DNA of 64,000 nucleotides from Oscillospiraceae bacterium (lineage in GTDB: Bacteria; Bacillota; Clostridia; Oscillospirales; Ruminococcaceae): contig JAEDJD010000001.1 of NCBI GenBank assembly GCA_016296505.1, positions 62,001 through 126,000 of the forward strand, read 5' to 3'. A model generated the notes under the pieces. That model did not search any database and was not told where the DNA came from. It was given only the letters and a program-made list of their open reading frames with translations. How positions within the stretch are numbered: the stretch's first letter is position 1; every line of letters starts with the position of its first letter. This document shows positions 51,497 to 61,036 of this stretch, piece after piece. The position numbers were made by a program, and so were the translations under genes.

Positions 51497-52837
51497 ATGA
51501 TTCAGCCGATTCTTGACCACGATTTTGTCCCTGCAATCTATTTTAACCGTGATTTCCTCGAAAAAGCAACGAGACCGTTTTCGATTGCTGTAGAGCGCGA
51601 GGACGGATTGGTATATCGCCGCGATACAAAGCTCGGCGATAACAAAGAGGAGAACTGCCGCTATGCAGAACGTCTGATTAAAACGATTCTCTGGTGTGCT
51701 GGCGGTTGGAAGGTTATGCTTGCCGGCGACCATGATGTATTTGAATATATTCGTGACGCATATACAAAAGAAGGTCTGCGCGCCTTTGACGTTGATTTCT
51801 GGAGTACAACCTATGAACGCGATTTCGAGGTCGAGGAGCGCGATTTTGCCGATATGCCGGAGAATCATGTGCGTCCGCTGTCGATCGGAAGAAATCTGGA
51901 TGGCTGCCGCGTCGGATTCGACGCAGGCGGTTCGGATATGAAAGTCGCTGCCGTTGTCAACGGCGAAACGATCTGGTCAGAGGAAATTGTCTGGCTGCCG
52001 AAGCTCGCAGAGGATATCTCCTATCACCACGAGCATATCAAAAATGCCATCCTTAAAGCAGCAGAGCATATGCCGAGTTTTGACGCAGTCGGCGTCAGTA
52101 CCGCAGGCGTACTGGTCGCAAACCGTGCGATGGTTTCGCATCTGTTCCTGAAGGTTCCGAAGGATACGCAGGGAGAGGCTTGCAAGAATGTTTATGTCGA
52201 TGTGCTTGAGGAACTGGGCGTACCGTATGCCGTTGCAAATGACGGCGACGTTGCAGCGCTTGCCGCTTCTATGGCAATGGACGTCAACGGCGTGCTCGGT
52301 ATCGCAATGGGTACCTCTGAGGCGGGCGGCTATGTCGATATCAATGGCAATGTTACCGGTTGGCACAATGAGCTTGCATTTGTGCCGGTGGACTATAATC
52401 CGGCGTCTTCCGTTGATGAGTGGTCGGGCGATTACGGCTGCGGCGTTAAGTATTTCTCGCAGGACGCTGTCATTCGTCTTGCACCGAAGGCAGGCATCGA
52501 ACTGGACGAGAGCCTGACGCTTGCAGAAAAGCTCAAGGCGGTGCAGAAAGCGCTTGAGGAAGGTCATGAGGGTGCAAAGGATATCTTCCGCACGATCGGT
52601 ACCTACTTCGGCTATGCAATCGCAAACTATGCCGATTTCTATGATATTCGTTATCTCCAGATCAGCGGCAGAGTTACTTCCGGTCTCGGCGGCGATCTGA
52701 TTATTGAAAAGGCAAAGGAAGTCCTCGAAAAGGAATTCCCTGCGCTCTATCAGCAGATTCAGTTCATCCTGCCGGACGAAATGGATAGACGAGTCGGTCA
52801 GGCAGTCGCGGCTGCGTCGCTTCCGACAACGAAGTGA
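51497..52837 (+). CDS. Atypical ROK-family sugar kinase-like protein with N-terminal extension
   Basis: 446 residues from ATG 51497 (AAAGGAAC upstream); ordinary ROK proteins have about 300-400. The first 135 residues are an extra, unrecognised domain. The ROK/actin-like core has 'VGFDAGGSDMKVAAVVNGE' (phosphate 1), 'AVGVSTAGVLV', catalytic-type 'VANDGDVAALAAS' and 'LGIAMGTSEAGGYVD'. The usual zinc motif CxCGxxGCxE is absent; the equivalent stretch is 'SGDYGCGVKYFSQD'. It precedes nagA by 118 bases, so phosphorylation of an amino sugar such as GlcNAc or ManNAc is a reasonable guess. Confidence 0.78.
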   Translation: MIQPILDHDFVPAIYFNRDFLEKATRPFSIAVEREDGLVYRRDTKLGDNKEENCRYAERLIKTILWCAGGWKVMLAGDHDVFEYIRDAYTKEGLRAFDVDFWSTTYERDFEVEERDFADMPENHVRPLSIGRNLDGCRVGFDAGGSDMKVAAVVNGETIWSEEIVWLPKLAEDISYHHEHIKNAILKAAEHMPSFDAVGVSTAGVLVANRAMVSHLFLKVPKDTQGEACKNVYVDVLEELGVPYAVANDGDVAALAASMAMDVNGVLGIAMGTSEAGGYVDINGNVTGWHNELAFVPVDYNPASSVDEWSGDYGCGVKYFSQDAVIRLAPKAGIELDESLTLAEKLKAVQKALEEGHEGAKDIFRTIGTYFGYAIANYADFYDIRYLQISGRVTSGLGGDLIIEKAKEVLEKEFPALYQQIQFILPDEMDRRVGQAVAAASLPTTK

Positions 52838-52955
52838 GCAATCTACTGCGTAGCTGATACCCCGAATATAACTGAATTCTGAAGAAAAACGAAAGCGGTC
52901 AATGAGATCCGTATATACGGATATTGCTGAACTGCATTCAGAAAGGCGATAGATT

Positions 52956-54017
52956 ATGATCTTGAAAAATCTGCTCTTTGAGGGCAAGCTGACGGATATT
53001 ACCATCGAAAACGGAACAATCATTGCAATCGAACCGGCGTCTGATCAGACAATGGGCGAGGACTGCACGGGACTGTCTGTGATCCCCGGTCTTGTCGATA
53101 TGCATTCGCATGGCTGCGTCGGCAAGGATACGATGGACGGCGAATTTGAGGAGATGTGCGCATTTCTTGCAAAGAACGGCACGACCTCTTGGCTTCCTAC
53201 AACCATGACCCAGAGCTACGAAGCGATCAAAAAGGTCACCGAGGGCAAAACCGATGTCCCCGGTACTCGTATTCTCGGCTTCCACATGGAAGGACCGTAC
53301 ATCAACGCAAAGAAAAAAGGCGCGCAAAATGGTCAGTTTATTAAAAATCCGGATCTTGCGGAGTTTAAGTCGCTGAAAGGAATGCGTGTGGTGACGATTG
53401 CGCCGGAGCTGGAAGGCAGCATGGATTTTATTAAGGAATGCGGCGCGCTCGTCTGTATCGGTCATACGGATGCGGATTATGATACCTGTATCAAGGCGAT
53501 TGAAGCAGGTGCGAATTGCCTGACGCATACTTTTAATGCAATGCCCCCTATTCATCACAGAGATCCGGGTCCGATTCCGGCAGCGCTTGAAAAGAATATC
53601 TATGTGCAGGCAATTACAGACGGTCTGCATCTGCATCCAGCGATTGTCATGATGCTGTATAAGATGTTCGGTCCGGAGCGCATGGTGATTATCAGTGATT
53701 CCATGCGTGCAACGGGTCTTGGCGACGGTATGTATGAGTTTGGCGGACAGGATATCGAGGTAAAGAACGGCGTCGCACGGACAATGGACGGCGCGATTGC
53801 AGGCTCGACCTCTACGCTCTGGTATTGTGTGAAGCAGGCTGTAAGCTTCGGCGTTCCGTTTGATGACGCGGTTCGTATGGCGACCACAACGCCTGCGGAT
53901 ATGATCGGCGCAGAGAAAAAGGGAAGAATTGCTGTCGGCGCAGACGCAGATCTGCTTCTGCTCGACAAGGACTGCGAGATCGCAAAGGTCATGATCGCAG
54001 GCGAATTTTTTGCATGA
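52956..54017 (+). CDS. nagA: N-acetylglucosamine-6-phosphate deacetylase
   Basis: 353 residues, AAAGGCG before ATG 52956. Amidohydrolase barrel with 'DMHSHGCVG', metal Glu in 'GFHMEGPYINAKKKGAQN', 'IGHTDADYD', 'THTFNAMPP', 'TDGLHLHP' and catalytic Asp in 'ISDSMRATG'. It deacetylates GlcNAc-6-P in amino-sugar use and peptidoglycan recycling. No nagB lies in the window. The ROK protein upstream may supply its substrate. Confidence 0.93.
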   Translation: MILKNLLFEGKLTDITIENGTIIAIEPASDQTMGEDCTGLSVIPGLVDMHSHGCVGKDTMDGEFEEMCAFLAKNGTTSWLPTTMTQSYEAIKKVTEGKTDVPGTRILGFHMEGPYINAKKKGAQNGQFIKNPDLAEFKSLKGMRVVTIAPELEGSMDFIKECGALVCIGHTDADYDTCIKAIEAGANCLTHTFNAMPPIHHRDPGPIPAALEKNIYVQAITDGLHLHPAIVMMLYKMFGPERMVIISDSMRATGLGDGMYEFGGQDIEVKNGVARTMDGAIAGSTSTLWYCVKQAVSFGVPFDDAVRMATTTPADMIGAEKKGRIAVGADADLLLLDKDCEIAKVMIAGEFFA

Positions 54018-54026
54018 TATGATAGT

Positions 54027-54074
54027 ATCTCCGAGAGGCTGCTGTAAATTGTAATTTGGCAGTTCCTCGGAGAT
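54027..54074 (+). other. Hairpin between nagA and ddl
   Basis: ATCTCCGAG / CTCGGAGAT (9 bp, perfect) with an inner GCTGC / GCAG stem. No T-run follows; possible weak terminator or leader structure for ddl. Confidence 0.5.
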
Positions 54075-54103
54075 TCATCTGTAATGAAAAGAGGTTTTTT
54101 ATT

Positions 54104-55162
54104 ATGCAGACAGTATTGGTATTATTTGGAGGCGTTTCGCCGGAACACGCTGTATCTCTGGTTTCCGCAGAGGCAGTGCTGCGCAATCTGAACAAAGAAA
54201 ACAGAAAAGTACTTCCGGTTGGTATTACGCTTTCTGGCAAGTGGCTTCTGTTCGGCGGCAATGATTATAAAGATATTGCGGATGATAAGTGGGAGCAGAA
54301 TCCAAATAACCGTACTGCATTTCTTTCACCCGAACGCGGCGCAGGTCTTTGCATCGTCAGCGACAACGGAATAGAAACCGTACCGGTTGATGTGATCTTT
54401 CCGGTTCTGCATGGCGAAAACGGCGAGGACGGTTCGATTCAGGGCTTATTTCAGCTTTCCGGTATTCCGTATGTAGGATGTCATGTCTGTGCGGCGGCAG
54501 CTTCAATGGATAAATCTGTTACGAAGCTGATTGCGGCGACAACTGGAGTCCGGCAGGCAAACTGGCTGACGCTGCGCCGTGCGGATTTTCAAGCAGATGG
54601 CGCTGCAATGTGCCGCCGAATTATGGAAAATATTGCGTTCCCGGTATTCATCAAGCCTTGCAATACCGGTTCTTCCGTCGGCGTCTCTAAGGTTATGGAT
54701 GAAGCTTCTCTGATGCCTGCACTCGAAGCGGCTTTTCAATATGACAAAGCAATTCTTGCCGAGGAGTTTATCAATGGCAGGGAGATTGAAGTTGCAGTGC
54801 TTGGCAATGACCGGCCAGAAGCGGCAGTTGCCGGCGAAATTGATGCAGGTGCTGATTTTTATGATTATGATGCCAAATATGTAACAACGACCTCGCAGGC
54901 GTTCATTCCGGCGCGAATCAGCGAGGAATTGAATGCAAAGGTACGTGAATGGGCGGTTAAAATCTTCTGTGCGCTCGGCTGCACAGGACTTTCTCGCGTG
55001 GATTTCTTTGTTACGCGGGATACGAATGAGATTGTGTTCAACGAAATCAATACGCTGCCAGGTTTTACGCCGATTTCGATGTATCCGAAGATGTGGGCGG
55101 CAGAGAGTCTGCCGTTTGCGGAATTGCTTGAACGTTTGATCGTGTTGGCACAGGAGGCTTGA
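54104..55162 (+). CDS. ddl: D-alanine--D-alanine ligase
   Basis: 352 residues from ATG 54104. ATP-grasp enzyme making the D-Ala-D-Ala dipeptide of peptidoglycan. 'LFGGVSPEHAVSLVSAEAVL' at the N-terminus, 'PVLHGENGEDGSIQGLFQLS', 'FIKPCNTGSSVGVSKV' and 'NEINTLPGFTPISMYP' are the family signatures. The omega-loop reads 'YDYDAKY', the ordinary D-Ala-D-Ala type and not the VanC/VanG or VanA type. One base separates it from murF. Confidence 0.95.
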   Translation: MQTVLVLFGGVSPEHAVSLVSAEAVLRNLNKENRKVLPVGITLSGKWLLFGGNDYKDIADDKWEQNPNNRTAFLSPERGAGLCIVSDNGIETVPVDVIFPVLHGENGEDGSIQGLFQLSGIPYVGCHVCAAAASMDKSVTKLIAATTGVRQANWLTLRRADFQADGAAMCRRIMENIAFPVFIKPCNTGSSVGVSKVMDEASLMPALEAAFQYDKAILAEEFINGREIEVAVLGNDRPEAAVAGEIDAGADFYDYDAKYVTTTSQAFIPARISEELNAKVREWAVKIFCALGCTGLSRVDFFVTRDTNEIVFNEINTLPGFTPISMYPKMWAAESLPFAELLERLIVLAQEA

Positions 55163-55163
55163 T

Positions 55164-56597
55164 ATGGCGTTGATGCAGGAAGATCTCTTTGTGCGGATGA
55201 CCTTCGGTGAGATCGCTGATCGTATCGGAGCGCAGCTCGTGAACTGTATGGATCCGTTCGCGGCGGTATCTGGATTCAGTACGGATACGCGCACGATCGA
55301 AAAGGGCAACTGCTTTATTGCATTGAAAGGTGAAAATTTCAACGGCAATCTGTATGCAAAGCAGGCTGCGGACAAGGGCGCGGTGCTCTGCATTCTGTCG
55401 GAGAAGCCGGAAATAGATCCGGGCGTACCGTATCTGGTTGCAGCAGGTGACGCTTATGGTAAGCTTGCGGAAAGCTGTATCCGTACATATAAGCAAAACG
55501 GACTCCGGGTTGTCGGCGTGACGGGCAGCAGCGGCAAGACGACAGTGAAGGATATGACGGCGCACGTGCTTGCCGCAAGATTTCGTACCTACGCGACGTC
55601 CGGAAATCATAACAATCATGTCGGCGTGCCGTATACGATTCTGCATATGCCGCCTGAGACAGAGATTGCCGTAATTGAAATGGGTATGAATCATGCCGGT
55701 GAAATTCGGCATTTGGCGGATATTGCGGAGCCGGATATGGCGATTATTACGAATATCGGTACTGCGCATATTGGTAATCTTGGCTCGCAGGAGAATATTT
55801 ATCTTGCGAAAACGGAGATCATTGAACATCTTCCGGATGAAGGACGCGGCGGCACGCTGCTTGCGTCGGCTGAGGATAAATACCTGTACGGCAATATGGC
55901 AGACTTGCGTGAGCGGACAAATGTGCGGTACAGCACGTACTGCGGCAGTCCGGACGCGGAACTGCTTGCAGAAAATGTGATTGAAAGCGCGGAGAATATG
56001 CGCTTTACGCTGCGGTATACCGTTGACGGAAGCACGGCGGAGGCGGTTCTCCCGATGACGGGGCTGCATAATGTTACTGATGCGCTGCTTGCTGTACATA
56101 CTGGCTTACGATTCGGCATGACGCTTGCAGAATGCGCGGCAGCACTCGGCAGTTTTGTACCCGGCGCGATGCGCTCCGAGCGCGTGAAATATGGAAATAT
56201 CACAATCATCCGTGACTATTATAATGCAAATCCGGAAGCGATGGCTGCTGCGCTGCAATCCCTTGGCGTCATTGCTGGAGATGCGCAGAAATGGGCAATT
56301 CTTGGCAATATGAATGAATTGGGCGAATTTGCAGCGGAACGTCATCGCGAATTGGGCGCGCTTTGCAGACAATATACGGATGCGGCGTTTTTCTGCGGCG
56401 AGAACCATTCCGATTTTGCAGAGGGCTATGGCGATGCTGAATTTGTCTGCTTGACGCAGGAAACGCTTATGGAAAGACTCGCGGCAGTATTGCGAATGCA
56501 CGCGGAAGAACCGATTTGTTTTCTGATTAAAGGTTCACGCGGAATGCATATGGAGCGCGTCAATGATATGCTGGAAACGATGTTCAGCGGAACATAA
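55164..56597 (+). CDS. murF: UDP-N-acetylmuramoyl-tripeptide--D-alanyl-D-alanine ligase
   Basis: 477 residues, AGGAGG before ATG 55164. The three Mur-ligase domains are visible: substrate-binding N-terminus with 'GFSTDTRTIEKGNCFIALKG', ATP-binding 'VTGSSGKTTVKDMTAHVLA', and C-terminal 'DYYNANPEAMAAALQSLG'. It adds the dipeptide made by Ddl to the peptidoglycan precursor; the two genes are adjacent and surely co-transcribed. Confidence 0.95.
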   Translation: MALMQEDLFVRMTFGEIADRIGAQLVNCMDPFAAVSGFSTDTRTIEKGNCFIALKGENFNGNLYAKQAADKGAVLCILSEKPEIDPGVPYLVAAGDAYGKLAESCIRTYKQNGLRVVGVTGSSGKTTVKDMTAHVLAARFRTYATSGNHNNHVGVPYTILHMPPETEIAVIEMGMNHAGEIRHLADIAEPDMAIITNIGTAHIGNLGSQENIYLAKTEIIEHLPDEGRGGTLLASAEDKYLYGNMADLRERTNVRYSTYCGSPDAELLAENVIESAENMRFTLRYTVDGSTAEAVLPMTGLHNVTDALLAVHTGLRFGMTLAECAAALGSFVPGAMRSERVKYGNITIIRDYYNANPEAMAAALQSLGVIAGDAQKWAILGNMNELGEFAAERHRELGALCRQYTDAAFFCGENHSDFAEGYGDAEFVCLTQETLMERLAAVLRMHAEEPICFLIKGSRGMHMERVNDMLETMFSGT

Positions 56598-56608
56598 AGG
56601 ACGGTAAC

Positions 56609-57250
56609 ATGAAACAGGAATATCAGAGTGCGGCGCTTGAAGCGGTGCTGTTTGCAGCAGGGGAGCCAATGGAAACCGATCGTCTTGCAGAGGCGCTCGG
56701 TATGACGGCGGAGGAAATTACGGCGGCAGCCCATGCGCTGAAAACGGAACTGGACGAATCCGGCAGCGGTTTGCAGCTTCTCGCACTGGGTAGAAGCTGG
56801 CAGCTTACCACGCGTGCCGATTATGCAGAGGAGATCCGTGCGGTATTGGAAGTGAAGCGAAATACGCCGCTTTCCAATGCGGCAATGGAAGCCTTGACGA
56901 TTATTGCCTACAATCAGCCTGTGACGAAAGGATTTGTAGAGCGTGTACGCGGTGTGGACAGCGGCTCGGTTGTCAATACGCTCGTTGAGCGCGGTCTGTT
57001 GGAGGAGGCCGGACGGATTGAAGTTCCGGGCAGACCGGTCACATATCGCACGACTTCACATTTTCTGCGTACATTCGGGTTACAGTCGCTTGCTGATCTT
57101 CCGCCGCTTCCGACGAGTGGCGAATCGGATCTCTTTGCGGTGCAGCCTGATGGCGATGCGGAGGAGCTTGTGGATTTCAACGATGATTTGCCGGAGATTG
57201 ATAATCTCGAAACGATTGAATCCGCAGAGCTGTATCCGGATACAGAATAA
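56609..57250 (+). CDS. scpB: Segregation and condensation protein B
   Basis: 213 residues, two winged-helix domains: 'ALEAVLFAAGEPMETDRLAE' starts the first and 'AMEALTIIAYNQPVTKGFVE' with 'RGVDSGSVVNTLVERGLLEE' forms the second. ScpB binds ScpA and SMC in chromosome condensation. scpA is not in the window, so the usual scpA-scpB pair is split. The C-terminal 45 residues are acidic. Confidence 0.94.
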   Translation: MKQEYQSAALEAVLFAAGEPMETDRLAEALGMTAEEITAAAHALKTELDESGSGLQLLALGRSWQLTTRADYAEEIRAVLEVKRNTPLSNAAMEALTIIAYNQPVTKGFVERVRGVDSGSVVNTLVERGLLEEAGRIEVPGRPVTYRTTSHFLRTFGLQSLADLPPLPTSGESDLFAVQPDGDAEELVDFNDDLPEIDNLETIESAELYPDTE

Positions 57251-57255
57251 AAATA

Positions 57256-57295
57256 CAGCCGTGAAATCCATGACATAGCGTTGATTTCACGGCTG
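57256..57295. terminator. Bidirectional terminator between scpB and the 57310-57636 gene
   Basis: Perfect 13-bp stem CAGCCGTGAAATC / GATTTCACGGCTG. The minus-strand side has TATTTTTATT, the plus-strand side only ATTCTAA. Confidence 0.85.
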
Positions 57296-57309
57296 ATTCT
57301 AAATATGAG

Positions 57310-57636
57310 TTATAATCGGTTCTGAAAGCAGATTCTGCAAAAATCATAGGCATAGCCCCAGAATAAAACGCCGGCAAGAAATCCCGCAGCGCAGAGCAGC
57401 AGACTCAATAGGCTTGTTCTGAGCCTTGCGCCCTTTGCTTTGATGACGACAGAAACAGATGGCATCAGGAGAAGGATGGAAAGACAGAGGGCAAGAATAC
57501 CGCCGGAAAGCGAAATCGGATAGGAAATCGGATGCCGTCGCACCGGAAATGAACAGACATACAGAATCAGACTGTCGAAGCCGAGTGCGCCGCAGATGCC
57601 AAGCAGACACGCCGGAAGATATCTCAAGCGCTTCAT
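57310..57636 (-). CDS. Small membrane protein of unknown function
   Basis: 108 residues with three hydrophobic segments (about 6-30, 42-64, 75-98) and a basic loop. Its ATG overlaps the stop of the upstream DUF2809 gene (ATGA at 57633-57636), so it is translationally coupled to it, which is the main reason to accept it. No family recognised. Confidence 0.65.
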   Translation of the reverse strand: MKRLRYLPACLLGICGALGFDSLILYVCSFPVRRHPISYPISLSGGILALCLSILLLMPSVSVVIKAKGARLRTSLLSLLLCAAGFLAGVLFWGYAYDFCRICFQNRL

Positions 57637-58031
57637 TTCGCTTCATGATGCTGCTTCATGCGACGCAGCAGAAATTCACAGCCGATACACGGCAGGATTC
57701 CAAGCGTATAGCTGAGCATATCGGCATTGGAATAGTCGGTACCGATGATCATGCGGAGCAGCGTGTTTGTGATATGCAACCGATCGCAAAAGCCCCAGAG
57801 CTGTAAACATTCTACACAGAATGCAAATAACAGGATGGCGATTGGCAGCAGTAAGCCCAAACGCGGTTTTTCTTGTGAAATTGTGCGGCAGATCGTGTAG
57901 AGCAGGATGACGACCAGTACATCTCCGAACTGTTTGCGCACCCAGCCATGTGCGTATATTCCGATCAGGATTTCAATGCAGAGCAGCAATATGGAAGCGA
58001 TCGCCATATAGATGCGTATTTTTCGTTTCAT
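57633..58031 (-). CDS. DUF2809 family membrane protein
   Basis: 132 residues from ATG 58031 (GGAGGAACATCAA upstream). Four membrane helices. 'HGWVRKQFGDVLVVILLYTI', 'CVECLQLWGF' and 'NADMLSYTLGIL' are the conserved positions of DUF2809 (RxxxGD, E-Q, D-x-x-x-Y-x-x-G). VanZ-like proteins are distant relatives. Function unknown. It is between a DUF4173 gene and its coupled partner. Confidence 0.82.
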   Translation of the reverse strand: MKRKIRIYMAIASILLLCIEILIGIYAHGWVRKQFGDVLVVILLYTICRTISQEKPRLGLLLPIAILLFAFCVECLQLWGFCDRLHITNTLLRMIIGTDYSNADMLSYTLGILPCIGCEFLLRRMKQHHEAK

Positions 58032-58104
58032 TTGATGTTCCTCCATAGCAAACGGCGGTTTGGGTGAAGTGCTGATGAAATTCGCCATACTTTTGTTCAG
58101 ACAG

Positions 58105-59682
58105 TTATGGAAATTTAATTTGCTGAATCAGTAATTGTGCAGAAAGATTCCAGCTTTTGTCGGGGCTGTTTGTCTTATAATCATCAATGATACGATTTCC
58201 CTTTTCCCAAAAGGAATTCCATTCCAAATAACTGACAGATTTCAGAATTTCTTGATTCTGTTTTCGCGCCATGACATTATAGGCGTCCTCGGAAAGACTG
58301 CAAAGCATATGGATATCCAAATCCTTGAGCGAACCATCGGCATAATGACGGATGTTATATTCCGCAATGCGCGCATCTGGTTTGCCGAAGCAAAGAACTG
58401 CAAGCATCATAATATATACACTTGTCAGGATCGCAGCCGTCGGGAGCTTTGTCATGAACTGCCGCAGGAGAAGTACAAGGAACGTCACGGCGAGCAGTAT
58501 CATAAAACAAGTGGTGTAGACGCGAAGCGGCGTCATGCCGTAGGCATTGATATACAGGCACATTTTTGCGAGCGCAGTTGCGATGATAAACAGTGTGAAC
58601 AGGCAGAGAATGACTGCATAGACGGTCAGTGCTTTCGGGCGATTTGCACCGCCTTTTTTTGCGCAGCCTGTCAGAACAAGAATGACAATCAGATTGATGA
58701 TGGTGATTGCGACAAGCTCGAAGAATCCGCGCCGTGCATATTCAGAATAGATCATACCGTCGGGCAGCTTGCCTGCGAAAGCAGAGAGAAAATAGTTCAT
58801 TTGCGAGATCACATATACCAGATACAGCAGACAGATCGGCGTGACGCCGGCATACAGTCCGAGGTTTGGAATCAGGCGCAGAACGGAGAGTTTTTCATGA
58901 TAATGTTCGACGGTTGGGAAGGGCAGCGGTTTCCGTTTGCGTTGTGCGGCGCTGTAGAATCCGGCGAATAGGTAGAATCCGGCTGGTATACCAAGACCAA
59001 TCTGCAAGATAATTTGCATAATATTTTCCGTCAGCAGATTGCTGAATTTTGAAAACATCTTCTCGATACCGGAATCTGCGCTGGAGAGCAGGACAGCGAC
59101 AACGATTGTCAGCGGAATCGTCACGAGCATACCGATCAGTACGGTTTTGGCAGTAGAAAGAACCGATGATTTTTTTGCGGTTGCGGAAATTGCCTGCGGC
59201 GCAGCAGTAAATTGCTGACCGGGCAATTTGATTATGGAGTGAAAAAGATCAAGCGGAAAAAAGCGTGTGACGAATCCGGCACCACCGCAAATGGTGTGTG
59301 TACGCCAGAAGATCGCAGGCATCAGAAACCAGAAGCATAGTCCATGCAGAAACGGCGACGCCGTCAACGAAAAACTGAGTGCGAAAACGCAGATGACTGC
59401 GCCAAAAATACGCTGTGACAGCCGAGGCGTGCAGCCGTTTTTTCGGATGTACCGTGCGCTGAGCCAATACAGCAGCCAAAAGCAGAGCGTTGCAGGAAAG
59501 CCGTCCGCAACGAATACGACATACCGCATCATGAGAACGCCCAGTATAGCGGCAAGCCATGCAAAAACAGTGTCGTGCGGCTGAAATTCAAATTTAGATT
59601 TCTCTGTTGTTGTTTTCGGGATTGTCACCACCGGCGGAATCAGATTTTGTTCCGGAGTGAGGATTTCTTTGTATTCGCTCAT
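58105..59682 (-). CDS. DUF4173 membrane protein
   Basis: 525 residues from ATG 59682 (AAGGAG upstream on the minus strand). About ten to twelve membrane helices after a 35-residue polar N-terminus; the block 'PNLGLYAGVTPICLLYLVYV' and 'YSEYARRGFFELVAITIINL' is typical of DUF4173, found as integral membrane proteins of unknown role in Firmicutes. The soluble C-terminus is about 90 residues. It starts 14 bases after the radical SAM gene, probably the same transcript. Confidence 0.82.
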   Translation of the reverse strand: MSEYKEILTPEQNLIPPVVTIPKTTTEKSKFEFQPHDTVFAWLAAILGVLMMRYVVFVADGFPATLCFWLLYWLSARYIRKNGCTPRLSQRIFGAVICVFALSFSLTASPFLHGLCFWFLMPAIFWRTHTICGGAGFVTRFFPLDLFHSIIKLPGQQFTAAPQAISATAKKSSVLSTAKTVLIGMLVTIPLTIVVAVLLSSADSGIEKMFSKFSNLLTENIMQIILQIGLGIPAGFYLFAGFYSAAQRKRKPLPFPTVEHYHEKLSVLRLIPNLGLYAGVTPICLLYLVYVISQMNYFLSAFAGKLPDGMIYSEYARRGFFELVAITIINLIVILVLTGCAKKGGANRPKALTVYAVILCLFTLFIIATALAKMCLYINAYGMTPLRVYTTCFMILLAVTFLVLLLRQFMTKLPTAAILTSVYIMMLAVLCFGKPDARIAEYNIRHYADGSLKDLDIHMLCSLSEDAYNVMARKQNQEILKSVSYLEWNSFWEKGNRIIDDYKTNSPDKSWNLSAQLLIQQIKFP

Positions 59683-59695
59683 GATATTCTCCTTA

Positions 59696-61036
59696 TTACA
59701 TATATTTGGCAAGACGCTCTCCAATTTTTCCCATGCGCTCATAAGTGATGCAACGGCAGATAAAATCTGTAAACTTACCGTATTTGCGATAGAGCAGGTT
59801 AAAGATCAGGTATGGCATTCGTTGGGATTTGGTTTCCGGCAGCCGCTTCATGATATTTTTGAGACTGTATACCTCGTCATAGACTCGCAGATAGCCCTGA
59901 TATAGTTCATCTTTGGTCATGCCCTGCGGTTGAAATACCACGTGCGCAGTATTGTAAAGCGAAAGATTATGCGAGGTAATGCGTCCGGCGCCGCGCATTC
60001 TGTCATAGAGCACTGTTCCGGGATAGGGCGTCAGGATATGCGAGGTTACAGTTTCAATGCGGTTTTTCACGATCCAGTCGATGGTAGCGTCAAAGGTTTC
60101 GGGCGTATCTTCGTCCAGCCCGAATACAAAGCTGCCGTTAATCATGATGCCGCGTTTGTGGATTTCTCTGATCGCCTGCTCATATTCATCGGTGCTGTTT
60201 TGAATTTTATGGACATTCTGCACCGACGCCGGATTGATGCTCTCGAATCCGATAAACAAGCTTTGGCAGCCGCTTTTTCGCATGAGATCGAGCAATTCGC
60301 CATCCTTTGCAGCATTGATCGAGACAGCTGCCTGCCATTTGAGCTTCATCGGCATAATCGCGTGTAGAAATCGTTTTGTCCATTGCGGATTGCCTGTAAA
60401 ATTGTCGTCAATGAACATGATGTGTCTGTTTCCGGTTTGGCGGATTTCGCGCAGAACATCTGGAATTGGACGGTTGACAAAATGATGTGATTTGGCGCTG
60501 TTGTAGCAGAAATCGCAGCGGAACGGGCAGCCGCGGCTTGTGTGGATCACGCTTGTATAGAGATATTTGCTGCGGTCGATCATGTCGTAGGCAGGGGAGA
60601 CAATTTCCTCACCGCGCAGCTTGCCGCTGCAACGGTAGACTTTTTTGAGACAGCCGTTTTCCGCGTCGCGAACGATGTTGTTCCAAGTGCTCTCAGCCGC
60701 GCCAACGCAGAGAACATCAAATGCATTTTTCGGGATGGTCTCATAGGCAGTCGTAATATGGATGCCGCCTGCTACAACAATCGCGCCGCGTTTGCGGAAT
60801 CGTTTTGCGATTTGCATGGCACGGGGCAGCGTATCGACCGTCACTGAAATGCCTACGATATCGGGATGATCGTCATAGCGAATCGGCTCGATATTTTCGT
60901 TTTCGAGTACGATGCGATGCTGATCGCGCAGAATTGCGGCGACTGTCAACAGACCAAGCGGCGGCGCCATATGGAGCTTTAAGTCGGTATCCATCGGACG
61001 CCTGAGCATTTTTGGCTGGACGAGCTTGATATACAT
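59696..61036 (-). CDS. B12-binding radical SAM protein
   Basis: 446 residues from ATG 61036 (GGGAGGC upstream). N-terminal cobalamin-binding Rossmann domain (about 1-135; 'VGISVTVDTLPRAMQIAKRF'), then the radical SAM core with the [4Fe-4S] site CxxxCxxC in 'RGCPFRCDFCYN', 'IMFIDDNFTGNPQW' and 'GFESINPASVQ', and a C-terminal helical domain. Members methylate or rearrange lipids, natural products or tetrapyrroles. The substrate is unknown; neighbours encode membrane proteins. Confidence 0.9.
   Translation of the reverse strand: MYIKLVQPKMLRRPMDTDLKLHMAPPLGLLTVAAILRDQHRIVLENENIEPIRYDDHPDIVGISVTVDTLPRAMQIAKRFRKRGAIVVAGGIHITTAYETIPKNAFDVLCVGAAESTWNNIVRDAENGCLKKVYRCSGKLRGEEIVSPAYDMIDRSKYLYTSVIHTSRGCPFRCDFCYNSAKSHHFVNRPIPDVLREIRQTGNRHIMFIDDNFTGNPQWTKRFLHAIMPMKLKWQAAVSINAAKDGELLDLMRKSGCQSLFIGFESINPASVQNVHKIQNSTDEYEQAIREIHKRGIMINGSFVFGLDEDTPETFDATIDWIVKNRIETVTSHILTPYPGTVLYDRMRGAGRITSHNLSLYNTAHVVFQPQGMTKDELYQGYLRVYDEVYSLKNIMKRLPETKSQRMPYLIFNLLYRKYGKFTDFICRCITYERMGKIGERLAKYM

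Noticed and set aside
51977..53023. 348-codon minus-strand open frame opposite the ROK gene
   Set aside because: Shadow of a real gene, crossing into nagA; no start signals.
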